NCBI GenBank assembly: GCA_047630275.1
Contig: JBLHVN010000001.1
Coordinates: 1,962,118 to 2,026,117 of the forward strand
From: GCA-2720865 sp047630275
GTDB lineage: Bacteria > Bdellovibrionota > Bacteriovoracia > Bacteriovoracales > Bacteriovoracaceae
Length of the DNA stretch: 64,000 nt
Reading direction: 5' to 3'
Each line of letters begins with the position of its first letter. Within the stretch, counting starts at the first letter, position 1. Below the pieces are notes generated by a model that saw only the letters and a list, made by a program, of their open reading frames with translations, ran no database searches and was not told the origin of the DNA. Positions 9,890-18,811 of the stretch are shown here, one piece after another. Made by a program: the position numbers and the translations under genes.

Positions 9890-10271
9890 CGATTAAACCA
9901 CCGGGCCCCAAAAATAGGACTATTTCTCATAATTCTAATCGGTTAAATTATAAGTTCGTTTAAGCTTTATTCAGCATGGTAACGAGTTTTCAAGCACTTG
10001 GAAGCTTAATCTTTCTATAGCTCTCTCTTTATAGCCAATGATTAAAGGCTAAGGGCATTAGTGCTCAAAATAATTAATCTAGGCAGTTGAATCTCTCGGG
10101 CTTGATACCTAAAGGAAGATCAAACAAGCATCCTGTTTTAGTTTTCGGTAATGTTTAAAAAATAAAGATTCATACTAAAATCGACTCTTTCATATTGGGT
10201 TTATATATTATTCCTACCAAACAAGACTTGCTATTGATTATCTAATAAACGATTTCAATTAGGAGATTATT
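9890..10271. other. 382-bp intergenic region, no gene seen
   Basis: AT-rich spacer between the divergent fibre gene and the CsbD-like gene; promoters for both must lie here. I see no open reading frame with a ribosome binding site, no strong hairpin and no repeat shared with the rest of the window. Confidence 0.5.
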
Positions 10272-10466
10272 ATGGAAGACAAGTTTGAAAAGCCAAAATG
10301 GTCGGAAGTAAGAAAAGAGATCAAAAGGAAGTTTGGAAAATTAAGTGATTCAGATATCGACCTACTTGAAGATAAGATGTACCAACTAACAAAAAAGGTT
10401 CAGGAGGTCTATTGCATCGATCAAAGAAAGGCAGAACATCAATGCCAGGAGTTTTACAAATATTAG
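10272..10466 (+). CDS. CsbD-like small stress protein (64 aa)
   Basis: The sequence follows the CsbD/YjbJ pattern: WSEVRKEIKRKFGKLSDSDIDLLEDKMYQLTKKVQEVYCIDQRKAE, i.e. the conserved W-x4-G/E-K-x5-GKL-x-D-x-D-I/D-x-I/L-E-G/D-x4-L-x3-Q pattern and a C-terminal Y-x-I-x4-A segment. CsbD proteins are abundant small helical proteins induced by general stress; their mechanism is not known. TAGGAG precedes the ATG. Unlike most CsbD members it carries two cysteines near the C terminus (YCIDQ, HQCQE). A paralogue lies at 37480-37689. The stop overlaps the convergent gene by 4 bases. Confidence 0.8.
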   Translation: MEDKFEKPKWSEVRKEIKRKFGKLSDSDIDLLEDKMYQLTKKVQEVYCIDQRKAEHQCQEFYKY

Positions 10467-10930
10467 GCTGGGTCTTTTGTATAATGTAATCTTAAAATGC
10501 TTCTGGCGCGCTCTTCGTCAACACCGTTTGAAACTAAAAACTTAAACCTTTGTGCCCACTCTCTTCGGCATTGTTCACCTTTTTGAGATTGATCTCTTTC
10601 ATTTTTAAACTCAGTAATTAGTGTAGATCCGCAGTCTGAACAATTGCGGTACTCAAAAACATTTCCCTTAGTCCCTTTAGAATAATTTCCTTTTTCGAGG
10701 GGCAAAGTGGCTTCCCAGAAGCTTTTCCTATCAGAAAAGTTTCTTTTGCAGCAGTTACAAGATGACGGATAACTCTCTTTTAAAAAGTTTCTTCCTGTAA
10801 AATGGCATCTTTGAAAGTCACTTAATTCTTTTTTGAGTAAACTCATAGTGACTTGTCGGGTACTAAGCGTTTTTAATTTAATAACTTTTACCACTTTTCC
10901 AGTAGATAAATAACCGACGCCATTAGTCAA
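10463..10930 (-). CDS. Hypothetical protein with zinc-ribbon-like cysteines
   Basis: The middle of this 155-residue protein contains CNCCKRNFSDRKSFW and, about 40 residues later, YRNCSDCGSTL, a paired-knuckle arrangement typical of a zinc ribbon. The C-terminal third is helical (EERARSILRLHY). No signal peptide is present, so it is probably cytoplasmic. The start is uncertain: neither the first ATG nor the next at 10846 (MSLLKKELSDF) has a clear ribosome binding site. The family is unknown to me; zinc ribbons of this kind often bind nucleic acid. Confidence 0.6.
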   Translation of the reverse strand: MTNGVGYLSTGKVVKVIKLKTLSTRQVTMSLLKKELSDFQRCHFTGRNFLKESYPSSCNCCKRNFSDRKSFWEATLPLEKGNYSKGTKGNVFEYRNCSDCGSTLITEFKNERDQSQKGEQCRREWAQRFKFLVSNGVDEERARSILRLHYTKDPA

Positions 10931-10948
10931 CGACTAAAGCAAGGCCAA

Positions 10949-11485
10949 CTATTTGCCCGTTCTAAGATAGGTTTCAAGCCTCTCTTGAGCCTCTGTATTT
11001 GTTAGCCCAAGACTCTTTGATAAATTTAAAGATAATTCATCAGTAAAAGAATGATCCTTTTTAAAATGAGCTCCTAGCCAAAGGGCCACTCTATTTCCAG
11101 AGCTACAATGAATTAAAACTTTTCCTTCTGCTCTATGTTTTACCACTTTAGAAGTAATTGAATCTATAAATTCATCATTTAATTCAGTCTTCATCGTTAA
11201 GGGAATATTGTAATAATGAAGCCCTTCATTCTGCAAAACCTTTGCTTCCCTTGATTCATTGTAACCCTTCTCAGATTTTTGGCGAAGGTTGACAACAGAG
11301 GCGAAACCACTTTTCTTTAATCTTTTCATCTGCTCAGTATTTGGTTGGCTTGAAAAATAGATATTGGCCCAGCGATTGCCAATCAGTCCTTCAACAATTT
11401 CTACGTTGCTTTCATTAGGCATATTTTTAGGTTCGTGCTGAGCGCAGCTCATTATGAATAAAGTACACAGAAATAGAATTCTCAT
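10949..11485 (-). CDS. Lipoprotein with cysteine-phosphatase (DSP/BLH-like) domain
   Basis: MRILFLCTLFIMSC is a lipoprotein signal with Cys14 as the lipidated residue. The mature 164 residues match the dual-specificity/beta-lactamase-hydrolase-like phosphatase fold: FASVVNLRQKSEKG in the early strand-loop, then VLIHCSSGNRVALW, which is the HC-x4-R phosphate-binding loop with His126, Cys127 and Arg132 intact. It should therefore be a catalytically competent phosphatase facing the periplasm, an unusual place for this fold. AGAGG precedes the ATG. It could share a transcript with the zinc-ribbon gene 18 bases downstream. Confidence 0.75.
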   Translation of the reverse strand: MRILFLCTLFIMSCAQHEPKNMPNESNVEIVEGLIGNRWANIYFSSQPNTEQMKRLKKSGFASVVNLRQKSEKGYNESREAKVLQNEGLHYYNIPLTMKTELNDEFIDSITSKVVKHRAEGKVLIHCSSGNRVALWLGAHFKKDHSFTDELSLNLSKSLGLTNTEAQERLETYLRTGK

Positions 11486-11732
11486 TGGCGCCTCTTTTAA
11501 GTCTAAGTTCTTAAAAATCTATCACTAGGATGTGAGTGCTGACAAGTTCTATGCTTAACCTTTTAACCAACGCTGAGACTTTCCCTCGTTTTTTTCAAAG
11601 AGATAGAAGCAAACCCTCATACTTGATGAGAAAACTTAAGTACCCCACCCTCCATAGTTTTCATTGCAGTTTCAAAGATTAATAACTTTAAAATTTTATA
11701 CATTAATACTTCAAAATCAGTAAACTAGTCCT

Positions 11733-13409
11733 ATGAAAAAACTTAAGATTGGAATACTCATAGATAGCTATGATCAAGCTGCTTGGTCTGCCACTATGAT
11801 CAATAATATTATACAAAGCGACTTTGCTGAAATAAAGCTCGTTCTTATTAATGATAACCCAAAACCAATTCCCAATAACTCACTTCTTAAGAAAATCACT
11901 AATAATTCAGGGAGGATCTTCTCTGTTATTACAAGAAGACTTTGTGAGATCATTTACAACAAGATAATAGAACGTAATGTCTACCTCCCCGACTCTAGTG
12001 CCATTATCAATATTCAGACTGAGTTAAAGGGCATCCCAACTTTAAAAATTAAGACTCTTAAGAAAAAGATCTCAGAGTACTTCTTAGATAGTGATCTAGA
12101 AGAAATCAGAAATATCAACCTAGACATCTTAGTCAGGGCCGGCTTTGGAATACTTCGAGGAGAGATCCTCAGTCTTCCAAAATATGGAATATGGTCTTTT
12201 CATCACGGGGATAACCTTCTTAACAGAGGAGGGCCAGCAGGATTTTGGGAAAGCCTTGAAGGCTGGCCAGAGACAGGGTCTATCTTACAAATCCTTTCTG
12301 AGGACTTAGATAATGGAAAAGTATTGTACCGCTCCTTCTCCTGTACAGATTCTTTATCTATTCAAGACAATAGGAATAATTACTATTGGAAAACCCTCTC
12401 TTTTATGACGAGAAAAATGAAAGAACTTTATACAGATGGTGAAGAAAGTTTTTTCTCAAAGGTCGATGAGCAAAACCAAACACCTACCTTTTACTCGCGA
12501 AAGCTTTATAAGAACCCAACAAACTACGAGTATGCCTTTCTCGTTTTTAATAAACTTAAAGAGAAGCTCTTCACTATTATTGGAAATAGATTTTATATGA
12601 ATCAATGGATCCTCATGTTTCATATGAAAAAAGAGTTCTCCTCTTCACTATGGCGCTATAAAAAGATCGTTCCCCCTAAAGATCGTTTTTGGGCCGATCC
12701 TCATATTATCTACAAAGACAATAAGTATTTTATCTATATTGAAGAGCTCCTCTATGCTACTCAAAAAGGACATATCTCTCTTATTGAAATGGATGCTAAA
12801 GGAAATTATTCAAAGCCAGAAATTGTCTTAGACCTTCCCTACCACCTCTCTTATCCATACGTTTTTGAACATGAGAATGAGTATTATATGATTCCTGAAA
12901 CCATCGCGAATAAGACCATAGAGCTCTATAAGTGCACAGGCTTTCCAAAGAAGTGGGAATTTCAGATGAACCTTATGGAAGATATCGAAGCCGTGGACGC
13001 TACCCCCCTCTTTCACAATGGAAAGTGGTGGCTCTTTGCTAACTGCATAGAAACCAAAGGCGCATCAAGCTGGGATGAACTTTATCTCTTTTCTTCTGAA
13101 AACTTATTAAGCCAAGACTGGAAACCCCATAAGAACAACCCCGTCATTTCTGATTGTAAAAGTTCAAGGCCTGCGGGGAAGATCTTCAAAGAAGGATCTA
13201 AGATCTACCGGCCCTCTCAAAACTGCAGTGTTCGCTATGGTTATGGTTTTAATATAAACGAGATCATTCACTTAGATGATCAAAGATACGAAGAAAAGGT
13301 TGTCTCGCAAGTAGAGCCAAATTGGGATAAAGAAATCATAGGTACCCATACCTTCAATAGAACTGAGAACCTTCATATAATTGACGCTATCTATCGCCGC
13401 CGAAGGTAG
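11733..13409 (+). CDS. Formyltransferase-like / GINT1-like polysaccharide enzyme
   Basis: Two modules can be seen in the 558 residues. Residues 1-210 resemble a formyl-transferase N-terminal fold; the segment YGIWSFHHGDNLLNRGG (H157, H158, D160) followed by PAGFWE and an ETGSILQIL strand is characteristic. Residues about 285-555 form a five-bladed-propeller-like region (DRFWADPHIIY, HLSYPYVFEHENEYYMIPE, DATPLFHNGKWWLF, SSRPAGKIF) as in the N-terminal domain of glucosamine inositolphosphorylceramide transferase-like proteins. In bacteria such fusions usually sit in surface-polysaccharide loci; here the gene is isolated, with 250 bases of spacer upstream. The exact substrate cannot be told from sequence. 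Confidence 0.7.
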   Translation: MKKLKIGILIDSYDQAAWSATMINNIIQSDFAEIKLVLINDNPKPIPNNSLLKKITNNSGRIFSVITRRLCEIIYNKIIERNVYLPDSSAIINIQTELKGIPTLKIKTLKKKISEYFLDSDLEEIRNINLDILVRAGFGILRGEILSLPKYGIWSFHHGDNLLNRGGPAGFWESLEGWPETGSILQILSEDLDNGKVLYRSFSCTDSLSIQDNRNNYYWKTLSFMTRKMKELYTDGEESFFSKVDEQNQTPTFYSRKLYKNPTNYEYAFLVFNKLKEKLFTIIGNRFYMNQWILMFHMKKEFSSSLWRYKKIVPPKDRFWADPHIIYKDNKYFIYIEELLYATQKGHISLIEMDAKGNYSKPEIVLDLPYHLSYPYVFEHENEYYMIPETIANKTIELYKCTGFPKKWEFQMNLMEDIEAVDATPLFHNGKWWLFANCIETKGASSWDELYLFSSENLLSQDWKPHKNNPVISDCKSSRPAGKIFKEGSKIYRPSQNCSVRYGYGFNINEIIHLDDQRYEEKVVSQVEPNWDKEIIGTHTFNRTENLHIIDAIYRRRR

Positions 13410-13516
13410 TGGATTAAGGCATAGTGACGCGCGTCGCCAAGGCGAAAAAAAAATAATATTAAGCCTAGGAACTAATATCCCTATTTGAAGCTTTACGATA
13501 ATGATAAAAAAGATAG

Positions 13517-14353
13517 ATGTTTAAGAAATACACTTATCTACTCTCAATCCTCTTTTTACTGAGCTCTCCCTCTCTTGCAAAGCCCCCTAAAGAAAAGCCT
13601 AGTATAAATTGGCTTATGATAAACTACGCCCCTTATTATATTAATGATGGTCCACTAAAAGAAAAAGGTGTCCATGATAAGATTGCTAACTTCTTTATTG
13701 ATTCTCTTCTAGATTATAATCATAAAATTTTACAGGTAAATGCTCCAAGACTCTTTCAATCTTTAAAAAAAAATGATGGTAAGCTTTACTGCTCACCGGG
13801 TCTTGGGGGAAAGCCACTAGCGAGTCATCTAAATTACTCCTCTCCTATGTTCTTAGGACCGGCTCCAGGGTTAGTGGTCTTAAAGAATGGTCCTTTTAAA
13901 GAATTAAAAGATGTGAACTTAACTAAGATTATCCATTCGATGAATGTAAAGATTGGTAAGCCAGACCAAGGAACTTATGGTCCTAAACTTCAAGATATCT
14001 TTGATAAGAACCCTACAAAATTCATAAATATAAATAATTCTGATTCCAGGGTTGGAAATTCAATGGTGATAAAGAAAAGAATTGATGGGTTTATTTCCTA
14101 TTCTTTAGCTTTTAGGTTTTATCAAAAGCAAATGAAGGCGGGAGATTCCTTAAAATTTTTACCCATAAATGAACATGATAAGTTCACACCATCTCACTCC
14201 CTGTGCACAGATAGTAAACTAGGAAGAGAAGTTGTAGGTAAGATTAACCTCCTTATGAAAAAAAAGACCTACAAAGCTGTTGTTAAAGAATCAATGATGG
14301 ACTTTATGCCAGAATCTCTTCAAGAAGAATTTTTAAAAGTTAATAAACTATGA
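13517..14353 (+). CDS. Periplasmic binding protein-like, TIGR02285 type
   Basis: The N terminus MFKKYTYLLSILFLLSSPSLA-KPP is a signal peptide. The remainder resembles solute-binding protein family 3 in its short TIGR02285 branch: INWLMINYAPYYI at the start, a GVHDKIANFFI segment, YSSPMFLGPAPGLVV in the middle and KRIDGFISY in lobe II. Its stop codon overlaps the start of the histidine kinase gene (ATGA, 4 bases), so the two are co-translated. The likely role is as an extracytoplasmic ligand sensor for that kinase rather than as a transport component, because no permease is nearby. Confidence 0.75.
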   Translation: MFKKYTYLLSILFLLSSPSLAKPPKEKPSINWLMINYAPYYINDGPLKEKGVHDKIANFFIDSLLDYNHKILQVNAPRLFQSLKKNDGKLYCSPGLGGKPLASHLNYSSPMFLGPAPGLVVLKNGPFKELKDVNLTKIIHSMNVKIGKPDQGTYGPKLQDIFDKNPTKFININNSDSRVGNSMVIKKRIDGFISYSLAFRFYQKQMKAGDSLKFLPINEHDKFTPSHSLCTDSKLGREVVGKINLLMKKKTYKAVVKESMMDFMPESLQEEFLKVNKL

Positions 14354-15780
14354 ACGCAAAAGCGAAGTTAAGATACCTATGGAGAACCTTTAGTCCAAGC
14401 AATAGCATTGGGCGGGCCTTCCTGGTACGAATCTTATTAGTGAGCTCACTTGTTACCCTAATTTTAACCTCTCGCCAGTTGTACCTAGAGTATGAATCTG
14501 GAAAAAGCGATCTAATCGAAGGCTTCTCAGGCCTAAGTGAGCCTGATAGAGACTTGATTGCAAATAGTATTTGGTTCTTAGATAAGGGACAAATTGGCCT
14601 AGAGCTTAGGGCCTTAAGAATGTTACCAGCCGTTAAACTCGTAAAAGTTTATACTGAAGATGGAGAGATCTACGAAGATGGAAGCTTAGATGATATCTCT
14701 TCTTTAAAGACTTATAAGTACGACCTCTTTTATAAAGGAGGTGATGCCCATGAGAAAGTTGGTGTTTTAGAGATAGTTGGAACCTTCGACGAACTTAAAA
14801 GAGTTATCTTTAATAAAACAATAGATATCCTGATTGGTCAGACCATTAAAACTTTTATTGTCTCTTTCTTTATCTTATCTATTTATTTAAGCCTCATTGG
14901 AAACCGCCTCAACTATATAGCGAGGTTTACTAATAAACTAAACATTGGCTCTCTAGAGGAAAAACTTAAAGTAAATGACCGCTCCGGTGATGAACTCGAT
15001 GAAATTTCAAAGACCATCAACCTCATGACTGAAAGGTTGAAGCATCAACTAAAAGAACAAGAACTTGAGCAAGAAGAAAAACTCATTATTAAAAAGAAAT
15101 TCTACGAAGATCAAAAGATTAAGGCCCTCGGGAGTCTTGCAGGGGGTATTAGCCATGACTTTAATAATATTCTTCAAGGAATCATGCTCACAACTGATCT
15201 ATGTGAAGAAGCTTTCTTAAAAGGAATCGAACCTAAAAAGGAATTAGAAAGCTTAAGAAAGATAACCTTACGCGGGAAGAAACTGACAGAGAAGATCCTT
15301 CTTTTTTCTAAAAATGAGAGTAAGAAGCTAGTGGCAATTGACTTAGTGGCCATCGTAAATGACTCACTACAATTATTTAAGCTTTCACTAGAGGCTGGAA
15401 TAAAGCTTGAAACAACTCTTCCAGAAAATCCAATCTATATTACAGCAGACCCGGTTCAAATTGATCAACTTATGATAAACCTCTTATCAAATGCCTCTCA
15501 AGCATTCACCAGAACAATCAAGAATAAAACAGTTACCCTTAAAGTTAAAGAAGAGCCTAGTTTTGTTCTTATAATGGTCTCAGACAATGGTATTGGAATA
15601 AGCAAAGACGTTCAAGAAAGAATGTTCGAACCATTCTTCTCTACTAAGGCCATTGGCAAAGGCACCGGCCTTGGGCTTTCTATCTCCAAAAGCATTGTAG
15701 AAAATCACCAAGGGGTTATCGAGGTTACCTCTACTATGGGTAAAGGATCAAGCTTTGTCATAAAGCTTCCAAAATCTTAA
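14350..15780 (+). CDS. Membrane sensor histidine kinase
   Basis: Transmembrane helices lie at about residues 22-42 and 163-184, enclosing a periplasmic sensor domain of about 120 residues. A HAMP linker follows (RFTNKL to MTERL), then a coiled coil, then the phosphoacceptor helix ALGSLAGGISHDFNN with His269. The ATPase domain has the N box (NLLSNASQAF), G1 (DNGIGI), F box (EPFFST) and G2 (GTGLGLS). No receiver domain and no response regulator gene is adjacent, so its partner is elsewhere. The 4-base overlap with the binding-protein gene upstream suggests that protein feeds it signal. Confidence 0.9.
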   Translation: MNAKAKLRYLWRTFSPSNSIGRAFLVRILLVSSLVTLILTSRQLYLEYESGKSDLIEGFSGLSEPDRDLIANSIWFLDKGQIGLELRALRMLPAVKLVKVYTEDGEIYEDGSLDDISSLKTYKYDLFYKGGDAHEKVGVLEIVGTFDELKRVIFNKTIDILIGQTIKTFIVSFFILSIYLSLIGNRLNYIARFTNKLNIGSLEEKLKVNDRSGDELDEISKTINLMTERLKHQLKEQELEQEEKLIIKKKFYEDQKIKALGSLAGGISHDFNNILQGIMLTTDLCEEAFLKGIEPKKELESLRKITLRGKKLTEKILLFSKNESKKLVAIDLVAIVNDSLQLFKLSLEAGIKLETTLPENPIYITADPVQIDQLMINLLSNASQAFTRTIKNKTVTLKVKEEPSFVLIMVSDNGIGISKDVQERMFEPFFSTKAIGKGTGLGLSISKSIVENHQGVIEVTSTMGKGSSFVIKLPKS

Positions 15781-15805
15781 GGGATACCGCGACAAAGATA
15801 TCATG

Positions 15806-15847
15806 CTCTAATTTCTTATTTTTACACAACAAGAAATTAGAGTTTTA
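15806..15847 (+). terminator. Terminator after the histidine kinase gene
   Basis: A perfect 12-bp stem, CTCTAATTTCTT pairing with AAGAAATTAGAG around a 13-base loop, followed by TTTTATT on the plus strand. It ends at the stop codon of the convergent protease gene. Confidence 0.75.
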
Positions 15848-18241
15848 TTAATTTTCAGGTTTTCTTTTATTTTGAATTGTTTGAACTATTTCAGATTTCT
15901 CTTTTTTGCTAAGAGACTCACTTAACTCTAAATCCTCTAATAAGATCTTTAATTGAAAATCATCTAGTTCATCTTTTTGAATCTGTTCTTGAATAAAAAC
16001 CTTCTTCTTCGGGAATTCTTGCCTCATCTTTACCAGTGCCTTAACTAAGAAGATTCCCTTTGCCCCCTTTGCGATCGCCTTTTCAACAATTTCCTCAGCA
16101 TCTAAGACATCAATTTTATACTTACCCATCGATTCAACAACTCCAGTCGCCACAGAATAATTACTTTGCGGATGGTTTAAAACCTTTTCATAGTATTTTC
16201 GGTCAATTTCAAAACTAGAATCTCCCTTTTCTATAGAATCGACAAGCCTACTTAGCACATAGCTATCAGGAACATCCTTCTCTAATATAGAATCATAGAC
16301 TTTCGTTTTTTTGTCTTGGCTCATCTCATGATTATCCACAATATCTAGCACTTTAACGAGTAACCATTTATCTGGTTCTTGTATTTCTAATAACTTTTTT
16401 AAGAACTCTTCGGCTTCATTGATTCTAGGATTAGCAAAAGCAACCGCGCCAGCAATGTCCGTGTACACCTCAGCATGTAGATTTTCTTTCTCTAAAAGTT
16501 TCTTTATAAATTCCCCACCATGCAAGCTTGTAATATTTTTTAAAAGCCCTAGCCTTTGATACTTAGGAATTGAGTTGATTTCAGAGATAATATGATCTTC
16601 AAGTTCAGGAGTATAATTCTCCTTTCCAACTAAGTACTTTAAATACCTAGCGTCCATTAAAGACGAAAAGGCATTCTTTTTCATTTGTATATTACTTCTA
16701 CCTTTTAACTTCTCCATTTCATCAAAGAACTTTGCATTGATAGGAAAACCACTTGTTTTATAGAGACAAGAAATAAGACTCCAGGAACCTGAATCAGGAT
16801 TCAAGAGCGCTTCTTTTCTAATCCTCTTAAAGAGATCCTCTTGTTTTTCACAATCCACTGGAAAATCTTGAGAGACTTTCTTTGATGAGCAAAAGGGAAA
16901 TACAATTTTGGCCTCCTCAAACACTTCTTGATTTTTGTCTTCAAACTCAAAGATATCCTTTTCTTTTAATAAGCCTCTAATGCATGACTTTTGATCTGGG
17001 CTAAGCTTGCACCTCTCTTTAACTTTAGTTGCAAGTTCAGAGACTTTTAATGAGTTAAGGATTCCACTACCTAAGAGGTTAGGCGTCGGCAAATGAGGAA
17101 ACCTGAGCGCCGTATTTTTAAGAATTCGTTTAGACTCGCCATGTGATAAGTCATATCCTGTCTCTAGAGTAAAAGCTGCCAAAGCTGCTGTTACCTGTGG
17201 TGCAGCGCCACTTGTTCCTCCAAATTTTTTCTTTCTTCCTTGATAGTTTGTACTCATAATAAGATTATCTGAAGGAGCGCTTATTAAGGCCTCATTTCCA
17301 AAATTTGTAAAACCAGAGGGAAGACCTGACGGATCTACGCTTGAAACCAATAATACCTTTTGATTCTTAGATTGCTTTGTCATCTCAAGGTCAATTAAAC
17401 CTTCGTCATTGCCTGCGGCCACAACAATGACCGAACCTTCATCGGCCATACTAGACATAACATTTCCGACAATTGATGAATTATCCCACTTCATAGAGTT
17501 GTTTATGTACTTTGAACAACCTCCTTGAGACTTACAGCGAGACTTATAATAGGTGTAATTAGAAGCATAGTCAGAAAGAAACTCTAGGTTCTTGAAGGGT
17601 TTATTGTTTTTTAAAGGAATAAGAGCCGTTTCTTCTTCACTACTAATGAGACCACTTACTAATTCCCCATGTTGATCGACTTCAGAATCCCAAATTCCAA
17701 TAAGGTTATCAGGTAGTGTTGAGTATCTAAGCCCTTCAAGCTTCTCTCGAACGATATCCGCTCCTGTCATCTCTTGTGCCCAATAAGGAGAAAGTCCATC
17801 AGTAAACTGCGAAGAAGCATCCTTTTTTATTAGGCTGCAGGAATTGAAGAGAGTCTCTTTAGACTTTAAAAGTTCTTTATCTACTAAGAGGTTATTACTT
17901 TCTAAATGACACTCTACAAGCTCCTCGCTATTAGCTTCAAGCTTCAGGTCAAGTTCACAGTTTTTTACTTGGGCGAATTCTTTAAGTTGGTTACAGACTT
18001 CTAAAGAACGCGCTTTATCTTGTGGACTCGAAAACCGCAGTGGCCAGACATTAATTCCTTCACTAAACAATCCTGCCTTGAGTTTATTTTTTTTTAGGAT
18101 ATTTAGAAATTTCTTATTCGTTATTATGCCGTTTGAATTTGCTTCTAGGACAATTCCTCTTACGTTTTGCGTACTTGCAAGTCCTGAAAAACTCAGGAAT
18201 AAAAGCACTAAAATACATTTGCCCCTTCGGTAAACTACCAT
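15848..18241 (-). CDS. Secreted subtilisin-like (S8) serine protease with helical C-terminal half
   Basis: A signal peptide (residues 1-23) is followed by a propeptide-like region with several cysteines, then a compact S8 domain: IGIWDSEVDQHGELVSGLI holds the Asp (D185) and His (H191) motifs, VIVVAAGNDEG the oxyanion Asn (N278) and GGTSGAAPQV the Ser motif (S344). All catalytic residues are present, but Asp and His are only six residues apart instead of about thirty in subtilisin, so the first part of the fold is reduced. Residues 400-797 are a run of paired amphipathic helices resembling an alpha-solenoid (HEAT-like), with phrases such as KWLLVKVLDIVDNHE. It stands alone. It may be a secreted or periplasmic protease with a protein-binding scaffold; activity is not certain. 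Confidence 0.75.
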   Translation of the reverse strand: MVVYRRGKCILVLLFLSFSGLASTQNVRGIVLEANSNGIITNKKFLNILKKNKLKAGLFSEGINVWPLRFSSPQDKARSLEVCNQLKEFAQVKNCELDLKLEANSEELVECHLESNNLLVDKELLKSKETLFNSCSLIKKDASSQFTDGLSPYWAQEMTGADIVREKLEGLRYSTLPDNLIGIWDSEVDQHGELVSGLISSEEETALIPLKNNKPFKNLEFLSDYASNYTYYKSRCKSQGGCSKYINNSMKWDNSSIVGNVMSSMADEGSVIVVAAGNDEGLIDLEMTKQSKNQKVLLVSSVDPSGLPSGFTNFGNEALISAPSDNLIMSTNYQGRKKKFGGTSGAAPQVTAALAAFTLETGYDLSHGESKRILKNTALRFPHLPTPNLLGSGILNSLKVSELATKVKERCKLSPDQKSCIRGLLKEKDIFEFEDKNQEVFEEAKIVFPFCSSKKVSQDFPVDCEKQEDLFKRIRKEALLNPDSGSWSLISCLYKTSGFPINAKFFDEMEKLKGRSNIQMKKNAFSSLMDARYLKYLVGKENYTPELEDHIISEINSIPKYQRLGLLKNITSLHGGEFIKKLLEKENLHAEVYTDIAGAVAFANPRINEAEEFLKKLLEIQEPDKWLLVKVLDIVDNHEMSQDKKTKVYDSILEKDVPDSYVLSRLVDSIEKGDSSFEIDRKYYEKVLNHPQSNYSVATGVVESMGKYKIDVLDAEEIVEKAIAKGAKGIFLVKALVKMRQEFPKKKVFIQEQIQKDELDDFQLKILLEDLELSESLSKKEKSEIVQTIQNKRKPEN

Positions 18242-18433
18242 GTTTCATTATCGGCATTTCAGTCAACAATACTAAATACCCAACTATTTAAATCCGGTAA
18301 AAATAAGACTGCCGTAGGCTATAAGAAGTTTTCACAGTTTTACGAGATAACATTTTCTTTTTAGCTTTCCTAATCTCTTCTCATACCTAAACAAATATGA
18401 AATGTTGCGCCCTTAAACCGACAAGGAGACTCT

Positions 18434-18661
18434 ATGAAAACGTTATTTTTAATGATGGTTCTAATGATTTCAATCACTGGACTAAATGCAACTGAAACTA
18501 ATCAAGAATGTATCAACGAAGCAACAGATCGTTATAACCTCTCTGCTGAGCAGGCAATCAAGTTTTGCTCTGAAGAAAATAGTGGTTTTAAAGAATGTGT
18601 TAACTTATACACGAACCGTTATGGCTTTAGTAATGAGAGGGCCATCCTCGCCTGTATGTAA
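18434..18661 (+). CDS. Small secreted protein with a duplicated two-cysteine motif (75 aa)
   Basis: MKTLFLMMVLMISITGLNA is a signal peptide. The mature 55 residues are two copies of one motif, E-C-[IV]-N-x2-T-x-R-Y-x3-S-x-E-x-A-I-x2-C, with cysteines at 26/45 and 55/74, each pair spaced C-x18-C. This spacing fits two helical hairpins each closed by a disulfide. The ATG has AAGGAG at good distance. After the stop a GC-rich hairpin (AGGGG.GCC against GGC.CCCCT, 18669-18697) is present but lacks a T run. I do not know this family. Confidence 0.75.
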   Translation: MKTLFLMMVLMISITGLNATETNQECINEATDRYNLSAEQAIKFCSEENSGFKECVNLYTNRYGFSNERAILACM

Positions 18662-18811
18662 ATATACTAGGGGTGCCTTTTTAAACAAGGCCCCCTATTT
18701 ACCACGCCTAAAAAGTTCTTAAACACTTTTACCAAAACCTAACTAATATCAATCTACCAAATACTCCTAGGCAATATAGCTTCAATATGTTTGAACAGAA
18801 ATTTCTCGTTA

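Noticed and set aside
13426..13445. GACGCGCGTC and TCGCCAAGGCGA palindromes after the formyltransferase gene, considered as a terminator
   Set aside because: The loop of the second is only two bases and the following run is A rather than T on the transcribed strand, so termination is not convincing.
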